DNA of 64,000 nucleotides from the NCBI RefSeq assembly GCF_050433385.1, contig NZ_JBNPXI010000001.1, positions 372,001 through 436,000 of the forward strand, read 5' to 3'. Below the pieces are notes generated by a model. That model saw only the letters and a program-made list of their open reading frames with translations, ran no database searches and was not told the DNA's origin. This document shows, piece after piece, positions 16,513 to 25,703 of this stretch. Origin of the DNA: Brassicibacter mesophilus. GTDB lineage: Bacteria > Bacillota > Clostridia > Tissierellales > Proteiniboraceae. Both the position numbers and the translations under genes were made by a program. The number at the start of each line of letters is the position of its first letter. Position 1 is the first letter of the stretch.

Positions 16513-17928
16513 ATGTTGTTTAAAAACAATTATACAATAAACAACATAAGAAGAAATGTAGTAGGCATAGACAAAAAGATTTTTTTAAGAGATGGTAAAA
16601 AAGTCAATTATATAAATTTTGATAATGCTGCAAGCACTCCTACTCTATCACCAGTTTTAAATAAGGTAAATGAGTTTTTGGAATGGTACTCTAGTATACA
16701 TAGAGGCACAGGTTATAAGTCAAAAATATCTACAGCTGCTTACGAAAGAGCACGAGAAATAGTTTCTGACTTTTTTAATTCTGATCCTAATAAAAATACT
16801 GTGATATTTGTTAAGAACACTACTGAAGCTATAAACAAGCTTTCTTATAGGTTAAATTTAACTAAAGATGATATAGTTATTACTTCGTTGATGGAGCATC
16901 ACTCTAATGATCTTCCTTGGAGAAATAAGGCTAAGACTTTGCATGCAAAAGTAATGATGGATGGAAGATTAGACCTAGAGGATCTGGAAAGCAAGTTAAA
17001 ATTCAATAGAGGAAAAGTTAAGCTAGTGGCTATAACTGGATGCTCTAATGTAACTGGTATAGTTAACGATATTCACTATGTTGCTTCTTTAGCACACAAG
17101 CATGATACTAAAATACTAGTCGATGGAGCCCAGCTTGCTCCTCACCGTAGGATAAATATGAAAGGCTTTAAAGATGATGATTATATAGATTTTTTAGCTA
17201 TATCTGGTCATAAAATGTACGCACCATTTGGTACAGGTGCTCTAATTGGGCCAAAGTCAGTTTTTCAAAAAGGTGATCCAGAATATGTTGGTGGAGGAAC
17301 AATTATCAGCGTTACACAGCACAATTGCTATTGGACAGATCCTCCAGATAGAGAAGAAGCTGGATCTCCAAATGTTGTAGGAGCAATAGCTTTAGCAGAA
17401 GTAATTAAAGTACTAGAACAAATAGGATTAGATCAAATAAAAGAACATGAAATAGAGATGACAAAATATCTTATTAACAAGCTTAATCAGATTCCTAATA
17501 TCATAATATATTCCAAAACTGACAAAAGAGATTTTGAAAAGATTGTTGGTGTCATAACATTTAATGTTAAAGATATAAACCATGCACTTCTAGCTTCAAT
17601 GCTCTCATATGAAGGCGGAATAGGCGTCAGAAATGGATGCTTCTGTGCACATCCTTATGTTCATAGATTGTTAGGTCTTTCAACAAGCGAAATATTGAAA
17701 TTACAACAGGATTTAATATTTCATAGACTTTCAGATATTCCTGGATTAGTTAGGGTAAGCTTTGGAATGTATAATACCATCCAAGAAATTGATATATTTG
17801 TTGACTTGCTTAATAAGATCTGTAGAAATAGTAAAGATATAGCTAGCCAGTATAATTTCAACCAAGAAACTGGAGAATACACCCCAGAATTACTGCCCAA
17901 TAAAATGTTTAGCGATTTCTTATTGTAG
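16513..17928 (+). CDS. Aminotransferase class V / cysteine desulfurase-like protein
   Basis: PLP enzyme of the NifS/SufS-related fold, 471 residues, longer than typical cysteine desulfurases (~400). Visible motifs are FDNAASTPT, the HHSN pair that stacks on PLP, VDGAQLAPH, the Schiff-base lysine in SGHKMYAPFGTG (about residue 234), and RNGCFCAHPY near the C-terminus, whose Cys could be the persulfide-accepting residue. The ~50-residue C-terminal tail has no counterpart that I recognise. No iscU/sufU or thiI lies beside it, so its sulfur or selenium acceptor is unknown; a selenocysteine-lyase role is possible but speculative. The ATG at 16513 follows AGGGGG; the upstream in-frame extension has no RBS. 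Confidence 0.8.
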   Translation: MLFKNNYTINNIRRNVVGIDKKIFLRDGKKVNYINFDNAASTPTLSPVLNKVNEFLEWYSSIHRGTGYKSKISTAAYERAREIVSDFFNSDPNKNTVIFVKNTTEAINKLSYRLNLTKDDIVITSLMEHHSNDLPWRNKAKTLHAKVMMDGRLDLEDLESKLKFNRGKVKLVAITGCSNVTGIVNDIHYVASLAHKHDTKILVDGAQLAPHRRINMKGFKDDDYIDFLAISGHKMYAPFGTGALIGPKSVFQKGDPEYVGGGTIISVTQHNCYWTDPPDREEAGSPNVVGAIALAEVIKVLEQIGLDQIKEHEIEMTKYLINKLNQIPNIIIYSKTDKRDFEKIVGVITFNVKDINHALLASMLSYEGGIGVRNGCFCAHPYVHRLLGLSTSEILKLQQDLIFHRLSDIPGLVRVSFGMYNTIQEIDIFVDLLNKICRNSKDIASQYNFNQETGEYTPELLPNKMFSDFLL

Positions 17929-18044
17929 CATATATAGTGAAAAAATTGCACTAATTTACTACTACTCATATTACTTTATTCAGTTTATAATATAGAATGT
18001 ATATGTTATAATTGTAATAGTTTAGTATGAGAGAGGTTTTATAA

Positions 18045-19151
18045 ATGGCTAACAAGCGAAAAAAATTTTGGAAGAAATTTGATTTTGTACTGTTTTTTAC
18101 TGTTATTTTACTCAGCATATACGGGTTAGTCATACTATCAAGTGCAACAGCTGGTGAAAACAGTATGCAGGATTTGAAAACTCAAGGTATAGCGTTTGTT
18201 TTAGGTATAGTTACAGTAGTAATTTTAGTTATGATTAATTACGAAACCTTTGGTAAACTTTATATGGTTATTTATGTATTCTGTAATTTACTATTACTCG
18301 CTGTTTTAGTATTCGGAATTGGTGAAGATACTTGGGGTGCAAAAAGTTGGTTAGTAATAGGACCAGTAAGATTTCAACCAGCCGAGTTTGTTAAAATAGG
18401 TATAATAGTGTCGGTAGCTAAATATATTGAAAAAAATCAAGATAAAATAAATCAGCTGTTTACTTTAGCTAAGATTTTAGTATTCGCCTTTATTCCAGTT
18501 GGATTAGTTCTTATGCAGCCTGATTTTGGAACAGCTTTAGTTTTTATTTTCTTCATAGTTACTATGCTTTTTATAGCTGGACTTGATTTTAAATATATTT
18601 TATACGCAGCTATTGCTGGAATAATCAGTCTCCCAATTTTGTGGTTTTCTCTTGCTCCATATCAAAAGGATAGAATTTTAGTTTTTGTTGATCCGGCCCG
18701 TGATGCTATGGGATCTGGATATCAAGTTATACAATCTAAAATTGCTATTGGATCAGGCAAGCTATTGGGCATGGGTCTATATAATGGAAACCAAACTCAA
18801 TTTGGCTATCTACCTGAAAAGCAGACTGACTTCATTTTTGCAGTTATTGGTGAAGAATTAGGTTTAGTTGGAGGAGTAATTCTACTTGTACTATATTTTA
18901 TCATGATATACAGACTGATTAAAATAGCAAGAAATTCAAAGGACTTGTTTGGATCTCTGATAGTAATTGGAATTGCTTCAATGATGGTATTTCATATACT
19001 TGAAAACGTAGGGATGACTATGGGATTGATGCCTGTTACCGGTATTCCACTTCCATTTATAAGCAAAGGTGGTACCTTTATGCTTTCTAATATGATAAGT
19101 ATCGGTTTGACGTTAAGCGTAGCAGTAAAAAAAGATGGATTAAGTTTTTAA
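18045..19151 (+). CDS. rodA: Rod shape-determining protein RodA (SEDS glycosyltransferase)
   Basis: SEDS-family peptidoglycan polymerase of the elongation machinery, working with a class B penicillin-binding protein. The 368 residues include about ten transmembrane segments. Family landmarks are the WLVIGPVRFQPAEFVKIG loop, LMQPDFGTALV (conserved Asp), SGYQVIQSKIAIGSG, FIFAVIGEELGLVGG and TGIPLPFISKGG near the C-terminus. RodA is preferred over FtsW because of this overall pattern and the isolated location. GAGAGG precedes the ATG; a U-tailed hairpin follows. Confidence 0.92.
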   Translation: MANKRKKFWKKFDFVLFFTVILLSIYGLVILSSATAGENSMQDLKTQGIAFVLGIVTVVILVMINYETFGKLYMVIYVFCNLLLLAVLVFGIGEDTWGAKSWLVIGPVRFQPAEFVKIGIIVSVAKYIEKNQDKINQLFTLAKILVFAFIPVGLVLMQPDFGTALVFIFFIVTMLFIAGLDFKYILYAAIAGIISLPILWFSLAPYQKDRILVFVDPARDAMGSGYQVIQSKIAIGSGKLLGMGLYNGNQTQFGYLPEKQTDFIFAVIGEELGLVGGVILLVLYFIMIYRLIKIARNSKDLFGSLIVIGIASMMVFHILENVGMTMGLMPVTGIPLPFISKGGTFMLSNMISIGLTLSVAVKKDGLSF

Positions 19152-19152
19152 T

Positions 19153-19185
19153 AAGGATGTTTAAACATCCTTATTTCTTTTTTTG
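19153..19185 (+). terminator. Terminator of rodA
   Basis: AAGGATG/CATCCTT hairpin followed by ATTTCTTTTTTT. Confidence 0.8.
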
Positions 19186-19261
19186 ATGCAATTTTCATGT
19201 AATAATATTTTATACATTTTGGAAAACTAATTCTAATTCATATTGATAAGGTGGTGAACTT

Positions 19262-19498
19262 ATGAAGAAAAATGTAGGTGACTTAGATGCGTACATAAGA
19301 CTTACAGGTGGATTAACAATGTTTGGAGTAGGTATTGTAAAAAAATCTACTCCTGCCATAGCATTTGGAGCTATGAAGGTAGCAGAAGGTGTCACACGTT
19401 TTTGTCCTATACTTTACATGTTAGGACTTTCGACTAATGATAATAGTATAAATTTAAAATTTACAAAGGATTTTAGTGAGGATATAAGTACTGACTAA
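19262..19498 (+). CDS. DUF2892 (YgaP-like transmembrane) domain protein
   Basis: A 78-residue small membrane protein. The VGDLDAYIRLTGGLTMFGVGIVKK start and the AEGVTRFCPILYMLGLST end are characteristic of the inner membrane YgaP-like/DUF2892 family, which forms two short membrane helices. In Bacillota it usually stands alone, as here, with no rhodanese domain attached. AAGGTGGTG precedes the ATG; a terminator follows directly. Function unknown. Confidence 0.8.
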   Translation: MKKNVGDLDAYIRLTGGLTMFGVGIVKKSTPAIAFGAMKVAEGVTRFCPILYMLGLSTNDNSINLKFTKDFSEDISTD

Positions 19499-19503
19499 TT
19501 GAA

Positions 19504-19536
19504 GATAGCGGCTATAAGCAGCCGCTATCTATTTTT
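19504..19536. terminator. Bidirectional terminator between DUF2892 and NUDIX genes
   Basis: Arms GATAGCGGCT/AGCCGCTATC with ATTTTTT on the plus strand. The hairpin overlaps the last codons of the convergent NUDIX gene. Confidence 0.75.
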
Positions 19537-19982
19537 TCAATGTATTCTAGAACAATTTTATAGACATCATCCTTGTATGATATGTCTCCAGGTAATTCTT
19601 CAAAAAGCTTTACAATGTCCGTTTCACTCCAATGAGGCTTTGGCTCAAATTTTTCAACCCTCGACATAAAGACTGCTGTTTTAAATACATTGTTATGTTT
19701 ACTTACTAAATAATAACCTAAAGGAATAACATCTACTAAAATTGCTCCTGTTTCTTCAAAGGTTTCCCTTATGGCACATTCAGCAGCCGTTTCTCCTTCT
19801 TCTCTTCTTCCAGCTGGGAACTCCCATCCCTTTCTCTTTGAATGATAAGACATAACATACTTTCCTTCATAGAATGTAAATACTATACTACCATCTGAAT
19901 CTTTGAGTTTGTTAGTTGAATCTTTTCCAAGATAAATCTCTATATTCCCATTGGTACCATCAATCTTCAATTTTAAATCCAT
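19512..19982 (-). CDS. NUDIX hydrolase
   Basis: 156-residue diphosphohydrolase with an intact Nudix box: GRREEGETAAECAIRETFEE-TG (G-x5-E-x7-REUxEExGU) at about residues 60-82, flanked by GWEFPAG. Members hydrolyse nucleoside-diphosphate derivatives, and the substrate cannot be read from sequence. MutT-type or housecleaning activity is possible. A GTG four codons upstream exists, but the GGGTGAT spacing supports the ATG at 19982. Confidence 0.88.
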   Translation of the reverse strand: MDLKLKIDGTNGNIEIYLGKDSTNKLKDSDGSIVFTFYEGKYVMSYHSKRKGWEFPAGRREEGETAAECAIRETFEETGAILVDVIPLGYYLVSKHNNVFKTAVFMSRVEKFEPKPHWSETDIVKLFEELPGDISYKDDVYKIVLEYIEKIDSGCL

Positions 19983-20054
19983 ATTATCACCCACTATTTC
20001 ATAGTATCATGTCTACAATATATTATGTAACTTTTGCTCAATGGTACCATTTGA

Positions 20055-20972
20055 TTAAAATATACTGAGATTAAGCTCTTTAGATAAGTCCTTCAATAAA
20101 CTATATCCAGCTATAGAGTTTCCCTTACTATCAAGTGCTGGTCCATATACACCTATGCCCATTCTATGTGGTACAGTAGACATTATTCCACCACCTACGC
20201 CACTTTTTGACGGTATACCAACATTGATAGCAAACTCTCCTGATTCATTATACATACCGCATGTAACCATAAATGTTTTTATAGTCCTTGCAACAGCTTC
20301 TGTTGTTATTTTCTCTCCTGTTTTTGGTACTATTCCTTTATTTGCTAAGAATAGCCCTATTCGTGCTATATCAATACAATCTACTTCTATTGAACACTGC
20401 TTGAAATATACATCAAGAACCTCTTCGACATCTCCTTCAATTATTCCTACATCTTTCATGAAGTAAGCCAAAGCGCGGTTTCTGTGTCCAGTAGATTTCT
20501 CTGATTGATAAACTTCTGTATTAATGTCTAGGTTCTCATTATCACATATTTTCTTGAAAAGATTAAGAAGTCTATCAAATTTTTCTTTATTATCTTTTCC
20601 CTTTATCATTGAAGCCACTGCTATTGCTCCAGCATTAATCATAGGATTTAATGGCTTTGACGGTGAAATGGTTTCAAGCTTGATTATAGAATTAAATGCA
20701 TCCCCAGTTGGCTCCATTCCAACTTTATTAAAAACATAATCCATACCATTATCCATAATAGCTAGCATCAAAGAAATTGTTTTTGATATACTCTGCAAAG
20801 TAAATTTATGGTTATAATCACCTGCTGTATACATATTTCCATCAATATCAGCCACACATATTCCTAGAAGATTTGGATTAGTCCTTGCTAAAGCTGGTAT
20901 ATAACATGCAACTTTACCATTAGCAGTAAATGCTCTGTTTTTTTCAACAATTCTGTCTAAAAGATTATTCAT
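20055..20972 (-). CDS. glsA: Glutaminase A
   Basis: Beta-lactamase-fold glutaminase converting glutamine to glutamate and ammonia. About 305 residues, with the catalytic Ser-x-x-Lys in LQSISKTISLM, the conserved PLNPMINAGAIAV, KSTGHRNRALAYFM and the C-terminal PSKSGVGGGI loop. The GTG at 20981, directly abutting the kinase stop codon, is an alternative start; both have purine-rich sequence upstream. It lies three or twelve bases after the nucleoside kinase gene, so the pair is one transcription unit. Confidence 0.93.
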   Translation of the reverse strand: MNNLLDRIVEKNRAFTANGKVACYIPALARTNPNLLGICVADIDGNMYTAGDYNHKFTLQSISKTISLMLAIMDNGMDYVFNKVGMEPTGDAFNSIIKLETISPSKPLNPMINAGAIAVASMIKGKDNKEKFDRLLNLFKKICDNENLDINTEVYQSEKSTGHRNRALAYFMKDVGIIEGDVEEVLDVYFKQCSIEVDCIDIARIGLFLANKGIVPKTGEKITTEAVARTIKTFMVTCGMYNESGEFAINVGIPSKSGVGGGIMSTVPHRMGIGVYGPALDSKGNSIAGYSLLKDLSKELNLSIF

Positions 20973-20981
20973 CCCTATCAC

Positions 20982-22655
20982 CTATTCCTTTCTAAAGCAG
21001 CTTCCTCCTATAAATTCTTTAATAATAGAAGTACATGGTATGCTTTCTTCTTGACTTATATCTTTAAAATAGCTCATAAATTTTAGAAGTCTTTTGCTTT
21101 CCTTATAAAATTCATTTGATTCATCTATTTTCTCAAGCAAAGGCTCTACATATTTTTTTAACACTGCTAATTCATAGACTAGTGCAGAATTGAACATTAC
21201 ATCTGCTTCTTCTTGAAACGGAAAAATATTTCGCTCTTCTCCTCTTCTAACAGAATCCCATCGTTTTAATGTCGTAGCTCCATCATAACCTCTATATTTA
21301 CTGTCTCTAACCATTCTTCGTATAAGTCTGGTATCCGTGGTATGTATTCTGTTATGTGAATCAACGTTTAATTGAGTTAAAGCACTAATATATATTTTAA
21401 ATTTATTCTTTTGAGGTATAGACGAAGTTAACATTTCATTTAATCCATGTATCCCTTCGATGATTATAGGGTGTGTTTTATCTATCTTTATTTTATTTCC
21501 AACATACTCTCTTTTGCCAGTAACAAAGTTAAATCTTGGTATTTCAACTTCTTTACCTGATAATAGCTTTATTAAATCCATATTAAAAAGTTCTAAGTCT
21601 ATAGAGTAGATAGATTCAAAATCATATTCTCCATTTTCATCTAACGGAGTGTCTTCTCTATTTACAAAATAGTCATCTAATGAAATAGAAATAGGTTTTT
21701 TACCATTAACCTTTAGCTGCGTTGACAATCTCTCAGCAAAAGTAGTTTTTCCCGAAGAAGAAGGACCAGCAATAAGTATAATTCTGACATCTTCATTTTC
21801 ACATATCTTATCAGCAATATAGGCTATCTTCTTTTCGTGTAGTGCTTCAGATATACGAATTATATCTTCAATTGAGCCATCATCAATTTTATCATTCAGT
21901 GAACCTACATATCCTACATCAAGTATATCTCCCCAACGCTCAGACTCTCTAAATATTTTTGATAATTTTTCCTGTTCTTCAAATTTCGGAATCAGATAAT
22001 TTGTTTCTTTTATAGGAAACTGTATTATAATCCCCGGTGGATAATATACTAGTTCAAATCTATCTATATATCCTGTCGATGGTGCCAGAAATCCATAGAA
22101 CGTATCATAGTATTTATCAAGCTTATATATGTGTACATTTTCCTTATTGGTGTGATTTAGTAACCTAACTTTATCGTTCATATTTTGGGCTGTAAAAATA
22201 TCCTTCGCCTGTTCTACCGATACTAATTCTCTTGTAATATCAATATCTGAAGCAATGATTTCCTTCATTTTTTGCTTGATTTTATCAATATCATCTAGTG
22301 TCAATTTTGATTCCTTATGTACCTCTGAATATATACCTTTGCTAATAGAGTGTTCAATAGTAACATCTACGTCATTAAACAAATCCTTACAAGCTTTTAT
22401 ATAGATTAAGGATAAAGTTCTTATATATATTCTTAAACCATCTTTGTCTGTAATATCGATAAACCTTATATTACTATCCTCACTAACTTCATAATTTAAA
22501 TGCCTGATCTGATTATTAACTACGGCTGCTAAAAACTGCTTTGTCTTTCCTAAGCCGATACTATTTAATATACTACTTAGCTTAGTGCCCTTCTCTATTG
22601 AAAGTGCTTCATAATTGTGTACTTTAGCAGTGATTTTATCGAAGTTGCTATTCAC
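20982..22655 (-). CDS. TGS-like domain/uridine kinase-type nucleoside kinase fusion
   Basis: 557 residues. The N-terminus has a threonyl-tRNA-synthetase-like region: a TGS-like ubiquitin fold (about residues 1-60) and a second-additional-domain-like stretch. The C-terminal half is a P-loop kinase of the phosphoribulokinase/uridine kinase family with Walker A GPSSSGKTTFAERL, ISLDDYFVNRE and IIEGIHGLNE. Such fusions are common in Clostridia and annotated as nucleoside kinase; the phosphorylated nucleoside is not established. The GTG at 22655 is five bases after GGAGGGG and is favoured over the ATG 12 codons earlier. It is the first gene of a unit with glsA. Confidence 0.88.
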   Translation of the reverse strand: MNSNFDKITAKVHNYEALSIEKGTKLSSILNSIGLGKTKQFLAAVVNNQIRHLNYEVSEDSNIRFIDITDKDGLRIYIRTLSLIYIKACKDLFNDVDVTIEHSISKGIYSEVHKESKLTLDDIDKIKQKMKEIIASDIDITRELVSVEQAKDIFTAQNMNDKVRLLNHTNKENVHIYKLDKYYDTFYGFLAPSTGYIDRFELVYYPPGIIIQFPIKETNYLIPKFEEQEKLSKIFRESERWGDILDVGYVGSLNDKIDDGSIEDIIRISEALHEKKIAYIADKICENEDVRIILIAGPSSSGKTTFAERLSTQLKVNGKKPISISLDDYFVNREDTPLDENGEYDFESIYSIDLELFNMDLIKLLSGKEVEIPRFNFVTGKREYVGNKIKIDKTHPIIIEGIHGLNEMLTSSIPQKNKFKIYISALTQLNVDSHNRIHTTDTRLIRRMVRDSKYRGYDGATTLKRWDSVRRGEERNIFPFQEEADVMFNSALVYELAVLKKYVEPLLEKIDESNEFYKESKRLLKFMSYFKDISQEESIPCTSIIKEFIGGSCFRKE

Positions 22656-22741
22656 CACAACCCCTCCTAATGTTTTAATAATATTCCTCACTAACCTCTA
22701 TTCTATATCACATACTGCATGTCCTACAAGTACAAATCAAA

Positions 22742-22773
22742 AAAATTAGTTCCTGAAATTCAGGAACTAATTT
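22742..22773 (-). terminator. Terminator of the CBS-domain gene
   Basis: Hairpin AAATTAGTTCCTGAA/TTCAGGAACTAATTT with additional T residues on the minus strand. Confidence 0.8.
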
Positions 22774-22775
22774 TA

Positions 22776-23204
22776 CTACATCATAGGCTTACTTGGTTCT
22801 GATATATTAGATAAAGCGTCTCCGGCTTCGTTTATATAGATATCTCTTACGGCTAAATCTCCAATAGATAGTATACCTACTATAGTATTATTCTCAACAA
22901 CAGGTAATCTTCTAATCTGATTTTGAGCCATTATCCTAGCTGCTTCATGTATTCCTGTATCTGGTGATACTGATACTATATTTTTAGTCATTACATTACT
23001 AACAGGCATACTCGACTCTATTCCTGTAGATAGTCCTCTAATAACCATATCTCTATCAGTTACAATACCAATTGGTTTGTTTGAGCTATCACATACTGGA
23101 ATAGAACCTACATTTAAGCTTTGCATCTTACTAGCTACTTCTTTAAGTGTATTGCTTTCATTAACAGTAGATACGTTTGTAGTCATAACGTCTTTTACTT
23201 TCAA
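22776..23204 (-). CDS. Tandem CBS-domain protein
   Basis: 142 residues made of two CBS motifs (about 1-60 and 70-130), each with the V-x-DVMT start and a G-I-VT/LSIGDL end (PIGIVTDRDMVIRG, TIVGILSIGDLAVRD). CBS pairs bind adenine nucleotides and act as energy or redox sensors; stand-alone forms like this one have unassigned targets. The likely start is TTG at 23204, nine bases after AGGAGG; the GTG three codons earlier touches the Shine-Dalgarno sequence. Monocistronic. Confidence 0.9.
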   Translation of the reverse strand: MKVKDVMTTNVSTVNESNTLKEVASKMQSLNVGSIPVCDSSNKPIGIVTDRDMVIRGLSTGIESSMPVSNVMTKNIVSVSPDTGIHEAARIMAQNQIRRLPVVENNTIVGILSIGDLAVRDIYINEAGDALSNISEPSKPMM

Positions 23205-23303
23205 AACTATCACCCTCCTAAATCATTTTCATATTTAGGATATGTAGTTTTGTTTTTTTTAAACATAGTTATAAATATAAACTATAAGCCATATTCTAAT
23301 ATA

Positions 23304-23768
23304 CTATATATCTAGCCTAAGAGTTTTGTTAACTTCCTTAAAACCTAGTTTTTCATAAAATCTTATAGCTCTTAAATTCTCTGAATTTACATTTAATCGT
23401 ATAGAATCCGCATCTTTAGACTTAACCCAAGAAATAGCTTTTTCCATTAAGGTTAGAGCTAACCCGTTTCCCCTATATTTTTCTTCAATAAACAATTCAC
23501 TGATATATCCTGATCTTGATCCTCCAAAAATTTCAGGTGCAGTTCTAATCTCAGCTTTGATGAATCCAGCATAAATGTTATCGTTTTTGGCTATAAAGGT
23601 TATTTTATTTTGCTTATCCATATCATTTGCAAAATAATCTCTCATATATTCTTTCCAATAACTTGAAGGCATAATATAGTCATCAAAATTTTTATGATAG
23701 TTTGAAAGTTTTCCCCACAATCTTACTAATGAGTTGATTTCTTTTCTTTTTAACTCAACTACTTCCAC
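23304..23768 (-). CDS. GNAT family N-acetyltransferase
   Basis: 154-residue acetyl-CoA-dependent acetyltransferase. Motif A is clear (ISELFIEEKYRGNGLALTLM, with the R-G-N-G-L pyrophosphate loop at about residues 99-104), as is motif B (LNVNSENLRAIRFYEKLGF). The acceptor substrate is unknown. The start is GTG, seven bases after AGGGGG. It is separate from its neighbours. Confidence 0.9.
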   Translation of the reverse strand: MEVVELKRKEINSLVRLWGKLSNYHKNFDDYIMPSSYWKEYMRDYFANDMDKQNKITFIAKNDNIYAGFIKAEIRTAPEIFGGSRSGYISELFIEEKYRGNGLALTLMEKAISWVKSKDADSIRLNVNSENLRAIRFYEKLGFKEVNKTLRLDI

Positions 23769-23817
23769 TCATAAGCCCCCTTATACGCAGAATGATATAC
23801 ATTTTTCTTATATTAAA

Positions 23818-24807
23818 TTATATACTTTTAGTATCATTTGTGTTAAATAAATCATTTTCTATAATAGATATTTTTTCACTAGCCTGGGCTTTGAACTCCT
23901 TATTGTTTAAATAATCTAATGACTCAGTTAATCCATTAAAGATAATTCTATAAGCATGTAGATATTGGCTATTTAAACCATATTTCTCACTAAATATTTT
24001 ATTTATTCTTTTATCCCCATATTTTGTATCACCTAGAATTGGATGCCCTATGGAAGCTAAATGCGCTCTAATTTGATGCGTTCTTCCTGTTATAAGGTCA
24101 ACTTCTAAAAGACTATAGTTATCATTATATGATATTACCTTTATAACAGTGTTTATCTCTTTTGAGTTTTCTTTAGAACTGTTAGTTATATATACTCTAT
24201 TGTTTCTTTCATCCTTAGTTAGATACCCTTTTAAGTCTAAATCTTTTCTCACTCTTCCTTTAACTATACATCTATAGTATTTCTTTATATATCCTAACCT
24301 TATTGCCTCATTTATCTGCTGCAAGGCTACATAGTTTTTTGCACCAATTATCAAGCCACTAGTATTTCTATCTAATCTATTGCATATTGAAGGAGTAAAA
24401 GTCTTCTCCAATCTAGGTATATACTCTTTCTTTTCATGTAAATAGCTTACTAGTTGATCTACTACATTTATTTCATATTCTTTATTTACTGCATGAGATA
24501 ATATTCCTTTTGGCTTATTTATAAGAACAATATTTGAATCTTCATAAACTATATCAAGACCTATAGCTTTGTTTATTTTCTTTGGCTCTGATTTGAACTT
24601 ATCAATAGTATCATCAGAAAGATATAACTGGATTTTATCCCCTTCTTTTATGATATCTTCAGGGTTAGCCTTACTTCCATTTAGTTTTATATTTTTCTTT
24701 CTCAGCATTTTATAAATAAACCCAGATGAAGCCTTCGTCAAATATTTTTTTAAAAATCTATCTATTCTTTGATTATGTTCATTTTTATCTATTAGTAATT
24801 CCTTCAA
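23818..24807 (-). CDS. RluA family pseudouridine synthase
   Basis: 329 residues. An N-terminal S4 RNA-binding domain (about 12-70: SGFIYKMLRKKNIKLNG) is joined to an RluA-type catalytic domain with the active-site Asp in CNRLDRNTSGLIIGAKN (about residue 145) and the GRTHQIRAHLASIGHPILGD motif. It isomerises uridine in rRNA or tRNA; the exact site is not readable. In the RluA motif the usual HRLD is NRLD here, as in the RluC-like subgroup. TTG start after GAAAGGTG. Confidence 0.9.
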   Translation of the reverse strand: MKELLIDKNEHNQRIDRFLKKYLTKASSGFIYKMLRKKNIKLNGSKANPEDIIKEGDKIQLYLSDDTIDKFKSEPKKINKAIGLDIVYEDSNIVLINKPKGILSHAVNKEYEINVVDQLVSYLHEKKEYIPRLEKTFTPSICNRLDRNTSGLIIGAKNYVALQQINEAIRLGYIKKYYRCIVKGRVRKDLDLKGYLTKDERNNRVYITNSSKENSKEINTVIKVISYNDNYSLLEVDLITGRTHQIRAHLASIGHPILGDTKYGDKRINKIFSEKYGLNSQYLHAYRIIFNGLTESLDYLNNKEFKAQASEKISIIENDLFNTNDTKSI

Positions 24808-24984
24808 CTATAACACACCTTTCTATGTATATCATAAATTTACTGCTTATTTTAATTAAATTGTAATCATTTACTTATAAATTTATCTTATATAATAATA
24901 TCTCATATTTATACACATTTAAACCAAAACCTACATCAATCATAGGATTCATAGGATTTTTTCAAATATTGGTAATCTATATTG

Positions 24985-25014
24985 TTGAAAAACATAGATA
25001 TTATGTGATATTAT
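24985..25014 (+). promoter_or_regulatory. Predicted promoter for the MltG-like gene
   Basis: TTGAAA at 24985-24990, 18-base spacer, TATTAT at 25009-25014. It ends about 30 bases before the start codon, so the leader would be short. Confidence 0.5.
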
Positions 25015-25044
25015 TTAGTTAGTATAACAATGGAGGTATATGTG

Positions 25045-25620
25045 ATGAAAAAATTTATTGAAAAAGTTAAGGATTTTTTATATGACGCAATTGACTTTGT
25101 ATTAATTTTTGTAATAATTGTAGCTGTAGCTGGAATTATTGGCTGGAGATTGGATATACTTTTTGCAAAGGACATGGACAAACCTCCTGTTGAACATATA
25201 ACGGATAATAATTCAAATAATGAAAATAAAGATGAAGAAAGCAATGATTCTGAAAGTAAAGACGATGAAGACTTGAAGGCTAATGAAGATACTGAAGACA
25301 ATAAAGATAACCAAGACAATAAAGCAGATTTACAAAATAATGATGCTACAAGTGAAACAGATACACCTGATGAGCAAGATAATTCATCAGATGATGCTCA
25401 AGATGTTGCAGCAGATGAAGTGGTAACTGTAAAAATACCTAATGGCTCGCTTCCCCCAACTATAGCAAATATTTTATTAGAAAAAGGTTTAATAGACAAT
25501 AAAATGGATTTTCTCAAAAAGTCTCAAGAATTAAAATTAGATACAAAATTGAAGTCCGGAGAATTTGAAATAAAAAGAAATAGTTCTCTCGAAACCATAA
25601 TTAAAGCATTAGCAAAATAA
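25045..25620 (+). CDS. Membrane-anchored protein with acidic linker and MltG N-terminal-like domain
   Basis: 191 residues. One transmembrane helix (about 17-38) is followed by a ~75-residue low-complexity linker rich in Asp, Glu, Asn and Ser, then a ~70-residue C-terminal domain (VTVKIPNGSLPPTIANILLEKGLIDNKMDF ... LKSGEFEI) resembling the LysM-like N-terminal part of MltG/YceG. The catalytic transglycosylase domain with its Glu is absent, so it is not expected to cut glycan. It may bind wall or compete with MltG; this is inference. GGAGG lies eight bases before the ATG at 25045, and a terminator follows. It could be a degraded mltG, but the frame ends cleanly. Confidence 0.7.
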   Translation: MKKFIEKVKDFLYDAIDFVLIFVIIVAVAGIIGWRLDILFAKDMDKPPVEHITDNNSNNENKDEESNDSESKDDEDLKANEDTEDNKDNQDNKADLQNNDATSETDTPDEQDNSSDDAQDVAADEVVTVKIPNGSLPPTIANILLEKGLIDNKMDFLKKSQELKLDTKLKSGEFEIKRNSSLETIIKALAK

Positions 25621-25650
25621 AAGCGACCAACGGTCGCTTTTAATATTTTT
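25619..25650 (+). terminator. Terminator of the MltG-like gene
   Basis: AAAGCGACC/GGTCGCTTT with a three-base loop, followed by T-rich sequence. Confidence 0.85.
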
Positions 25651-25703
25651 CATGTATATATTTTTTATGTATATTATATGTAGTCAAAACCCGTCATTTA
25701 TAG

